Shown piece by piece: positions 6,514 through 9,436 of a stretch of 9,436 nucleotides of DNA. The first letter of the stretch is position 1. Every line of letters begins with the position of its first letter. Location of the stretch: assembly GCA_021824055.1 (NCBI GenBank), contig JAKALV010000121.1, forward strand, positions 1 to 9,436. Reading direction: 5' to 3'. Both the position numbers and the translations under genes were made by a program. Source of the DNA: Acidobacteriota bacterium. Its GTDB lineage: Bacteria > Acidobacteriota > Vicinamibacteria > Vicinamibacterales > SCN-69-37. The notes under the pieces were generated by a model. It saw only the letters and a list, made by a program, of their open reading frames with translations. It did no database searches and was not told the origin of the DNA.

Positions 6514-9436
6514 TTACAGGTCTTTCAGCGCCTGCCGCGCTTCTTCCAGATCTCTCGTCGGCGTCTGATCGGGAATCGCCTTGATCGCCGCCTCGAGCAG
6601 CGGCCGCGCGTCGGCGGACTTGCCGTGCCCTTTCAAGAAACGCGCAAGGCTCGCGGCCGCGCGCAGCGCGAATAGCCGCGCGCCCTGCTCACGCGAGGTG
6701 TCCAGCGCCCGGCGCAACAACAACTCAATCGCGTCGCGCTCCGCGTTCGGCAGCGGCGCCCCCTGCGCGCGCGCGATCCGAATCTCCGCATCCAGCCGAT
6801 CGACTTCCGCGGCGGCGATCGCCTCGCCGCCCTGCGCCACAAGGCCGCGGGCGTCGTCGAGCCGTTCGATCGCGCGATCGACGTCGGCGCAGATCGCGTG
6901 CGCGCCGGCCAGCTGGGTCAGGAAGTACGGCACGACCATGCCCGAGCCCACGCCGCGATACATGCCGAGCGCGTCTTCCATCTGTTTGATGCCCGCCTCC
7001 ACCTGGCCCGCGTCGGCCAGGCCGCGGCCGGCGAAGATCATGCCCCACAGGAGCCACCAGCCCAGCGCCTGCGCCTGCGACAGCGCCATCGTCTCCTGCG
7101 CGCGGGCGGCCATGGCGGCGGGCTCGCGCCGGTACGACTGGAACCAGGCGGCACAGCCGAGCGCGTAGGCCTGGCTGAACGGGTGCTTCAGCTGCGCGGC
7201 CAGCGCCACCGCGCTGTCCGAGCATTCAATCGCCGACGCCGTGTCGCCTTGGAGGTACCGCACCATCGCGGCGACCGATCGCGACGTCACGCCGACATCC
7301 TGACAGCTGAGGAAACAGTTGGCGTGGTGCCGCTCGGGCACGTAGGTCGCGACCGCGCGATCCAGATGCACGCGCGCCAGGGCCAGGCGGCCCATGTAGT
7401 AATGACTGAGACCCAGCGCGAAGTCCGACTCGAGCACGAGTGACTCGTCGCCGAGGCTCTCCGCGAATTTCATCATGCGCCCGGCAAACTGCAGGCCCTG
7501 CGTCTGATCGCCCTTCACGAGATAGAACGCCCACAGGCCCCAGAGCACCCAGAACAGCGTCGGGCTGTCGCCCACGCGCTCGGTGAGCGCGTGCGCGCGC
7601 GAGTACGCATCCGCCACTTCCGGCGCGGCCCAGCCTTTTTGAATCGTGAGCGCGGTGCCGAGCGTGGAGAGCAGATCGAGTTCGAGCCGGTCCCGCTCAA
7701 GCGACGCGGGCTGGCCCTCGAGCAACTCCAGCCCCAGCCGCAGATGGGTCGCCGCCTCTTCGACGGCCGACGAGGCCACGGCCTTCTGGCCGGCCTGCAG
7801 CCAGTACGGCACCGCGCGCAAGGCGTGGCCGGCGCGGGTCCAGTGCTGCGCGAGCCGCTCGGGCTGGCCCTGCGCGATGGGCGCGAACGCGCCCTCGAGC
7901 GCCAGCGCGATGCGCTCGTGATACTGCTGGCGGCTGCGTTTGAGCAGCGATTCGTACGCCACGTCCTTGATGAGCTCGTGCTTGATCGTGAACCCGCTGC
8001 CGGTGGCAAACACCAGGCCGGCGTCGAGCAGCTGTTGCAGGCCGCGACGAATCGTGCGCTCCTCGGACGGCAGCACGTCGGTGAGCAGTTCGTAGATGAA
8101 ATCGCGGCCCACGACCGACGCGAGCTGCATCACCATGCGCGCCTCGGGCTCCATCCGGTCGAGGCGCTCGCGCAAGAGATCCTGCAGCCGCGTCGGCACG
8201 GCGGCTTCCGGCATCGGGCCGGTGAGTTCGTACGCGCCGTCCCGCTCGACGAGCCAGCCCGCCTCGAGAAGCATCCGCGTCATCTCTTCGACAAACAGCG
8301 GGTTGCCCTCGCTCTTCTGCACGAGCATGGTGAGCACCTGCTGCGGCAGCCGCTTGCCGCCGGTCAGGCCGCGGATCATCGCCTCGGTGTCGGCGGCGGA
8401 CAGATCGCTCACCGTCAGCGGGATCAGCGACGCGCGCGGCTGCCACGGCGGACGAAACGCCGGGCGCGCCGTCATCAACACCAGCAGCCGCCGGTCGGTG
8501 AGCCGCTCCATCAGCGCGCCAATGAGTTCGAGCGACGTCGGGTCCACCCAGTGCGCGTCCTCGATGACGAGCAGCGTCGGCCGCCGCTCGGTCGGCACCA
8601 GGATCAGCGCCAGCAGGATGTCGAGCGTGCGCTGTTTCTGCGTGAGCGGGTGCAACGCCACCGGGCTGTAACCGGCCTCCGGAGGGATGCCCAGCAACTG
8701 CGCCATGAGCGGCAACGCGCCGTCCGAATCCGCGCGATGCTCGATCAGGCTCGCGCGGATCCGCTCGAGTTGCAGCCGCGGATCGGCGTCCTCGGAAAGC
8801 CGCAGGCGCGCGCGCAGCATCTCGGTCACCGGATAGAGCGCGCTGCTGCCGTGGTACGGCGAGCAGAAACAATCGAGCTGATGGTGCATCTCGGCCGACA
8901 GTTCTTCACGAAACACGTGCAGCAGGCGCGACTTGCCGACGCCCGGCTCGCCGGTGAGCACGACCAGGCGGCCGGCGCCGGCGCTGGCGTCGCGCCAGGC
9001 CGCGCGCAGCGGCGCCATGATCGCGTCGCGCCCGACATATGACGTGAGCAGGGTCGTGCCCGCGCCGTCAACCCGTCCGTGCGCCCCGCTCGCGCCCAGC
9101 ACGACAAACGCTTCCATCGCCTCGGCGGCACCCTTGATGGTCTGGAGCCCGAGGCTTTCCGTCCGGAAAAAATCCGAGACCAGCGCGAACGTCGCCGGGC
9201 TGATGACGACCGTGTTCGGCTTGGCGAGGCCCTGAATGCGGGCCGCGATGTTCGGCGTGTCGCCCATCGCGAGCCGCTCGGTGCGGTTCGCGCCGCCCAC
9301 ATCGCCGACGACCGCCGTCCCCGTGTGCACGCCGATGCGGACCGCCAGCGACACCGGCCGCTCCGTGCGCAGCCGCGTGTTCAGCTTGGCCACCGCATCC
9401 ACGATTTCCAGCGAGGCCTGGACCGCGCGCCGGCTG
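6514..9436 (-). CDS. Cyclase-homology / AAA+ ATPase / TPR signalling protein (N-terminus outside window)
   Basis: The frame is open to the window edge; 973 residues are visible, numbered from the first full codon (9433-9435). The GTG at 9400-9402 lies inside the cyclase domain and is not the start. The visible part begins RRAVQASLEIVDAVAKLN, then AVRIGVHTGTAVVGD and GDTPNIAARIQ (58-68), the second half of a class III nucleotide cyclase domain. A large STAND/AAA-type ATPase follows, with Walker A GEPGVGKS (162-169), Walker B LLVIEDAHW (288-296) and LLVLMTARP (317-325). A winged-helix-like region around 450-520 and TPR-like helical repeats reach the C-terminus. Proteins of this plan (predicted ATPase plus cyclase, COG3899-like) are thought to be signal-dependent switches. 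The Asn-Arg pair of the cyclase motif is kept, but Leu stands where the purine-specifying Asp is normally found. It converges with the kinase gene across the palindrome. Confidence 0.9.
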   Translation of the reverse strand, partial: SRRAVQASLEIVDAVAKLNTRLRTERPVSLAVRIGVHTGTAVVGDVGGANRTERLAMGDTPNIAARIQGLAKPNTVVISPATFALVSDFFRTESLGLQTIKGAAEAMEAFVVLGASGAHGRVDGAGTTLLTSYVGRDAIMAPLRAAWRDASAGAGRLVVLTGEPGVGKSRLLHVFREELSAEMHHQLDCFCSPYHGSSALYPVTEMLRARLRLSEDADPRLQLERIRASLIEHRADSDGALPLMAQLLGIPPEAGYSPVALHPLTQKQRTLDILLALILVPTERRPTLLVIEDAHWVDPTSLELIGALMERLTDRRLLVLMTARPAFRPPWQPRASLIPLTVSDLSAADTEAMIRGLTGGKRLPQQVLTMLVQKSEGNPLFVEEMTRMLLEAGWLVERDGAYELTGPMPEAAVPTRLQDLLRERLDRMEPEARMVMQLASVVGRDFIYELLTDVLPSEERTIRRGLQQLLDAGLVFATGSGFTIKHELIKDVAYESLLKRSRQQYHERIALALEGAFAPIAQGQPERLAQHWTRAGHALRAVPYWLQAGQKAVASSAVEEAATHLRLGLELLEGQPASLERDRLELDLLSTLGTALTIQKGWAAPEVADAYSRAHALTERVGDSPTLFWVLWGLWAFYLVKGDQTQGLQFAGRMMKFAESLGDESLVLESDFALGLSHYYMGRLALARVHLDRAVATYVPERHHANCFLSCQDVGVTSRSVAAMVRYLQGDTASAIECSDSAVALAAQLKHPFSQAYALGCAAWFQSYRREPAAMAARAQETMALSQAQALGWWLLWGMIFAGRGLADAGQVEAGIKQMEDALGMYRGVGSGMVVPYFLTQLAGAHAICADVDRAIERLDDARGLVAQGGEAIAAAEVDRLDAEIRIARAQGAPLPNAERDAIELLLRRALDTSREQGARLFALRAAASLARFLKGHGKSADARPLLEAAIKAIPDQTPTRDLEEARQALKDL

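Noticed and set aside
6402..6584. 60-codon plus-strand frame over the palindrome and the end of the cyclase/AAA+ gene
   Set aside because: It arises from the palindromic element, has no convincing ribosome-binding site, and runs into the coding region of the opposite gene.
7591..9042. 483-codon plus-strand frame opposite the cyclase/AAA+ gene
   Set aside because: It has Arg/Gln/His-rich composition and is antisense to conserved Walker A and B motifs, so it is a shadow.

Overview
The window is high-GC DNA that most resembles a soil acidobacterium, possibly Vicinamibacteria. That guess rests on the mix of families: a tail of a sortilin/BNR-like protein, a Hanks-type kinase fused to a TolB-like domain and TPRs, and a cyclase/AAA+/TPR signalling protein. 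No rRNA or other taxonomic marker is present, so the placement is an inference.

Layout. 3-182 (+) is the C-terminal end of a large secreted protein whose start lies outside the window. 192-1496 (-) is a UMF1/Atg22-type MFS transporter, convergent with that tail. 1603-3972 (-) is a compact three-gene cassette transcribed toward the transporter. It holds an MBOAT O-acyltransferase with a TTG start, a 60-residue one-helix microprotein ending in FIYIDF, and an SGNH/DltD/AlgJ-like acyl-transfer protein. 4083-6368 (+) is a Ser/Thr kinase with TolB-like and TPR domains, divergent from the cassette. 6514-9436 (-) is a cyclase-homology/AAA+/TPR protein, open at the window edge and convergent with the kinase. 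The 145 bp between these last two genes holds a long imperfect palindrome with a terminator-like hairpin nested in it.

How the genes fit together. The cassette looks like a complete acyl relay of the DltB-DltX-DltD type. The MBOAT would pass an acyl group across the membrane, the C-terminal tyrosine of the microprotein would receive it, and the SGNH protein would place it on a cell-envelope polymer. No DltA/DltC-type activating pair is present, so an acyl-CoA donor such as acetyl-CoA is more likely than D-alanine. The polymer cannot be told from the sequence.

The strongest structural oddity is a 40-bp direct repeat (39 of 40 identical) at 1484-1523 and 4012-4051, which brackets the cassette exactly. 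Each copy carries a TAGCAT box, a start codon and the codons for Met-Pro-Ser-Pro. One copy starts the MFS gene. The other starts a 20-codon leader ORF that runs into the ribosome-binding site and TTG start of the MBOAT gene. With the lower GC of part of the cassette, this suggests that the cassette entered at the 5' end of the transporter gene and that the promoter/start segment was duplicated. The kinase and the cyclase/AAA+ protein look like ordinary large signalling proteins of this kind of genome.
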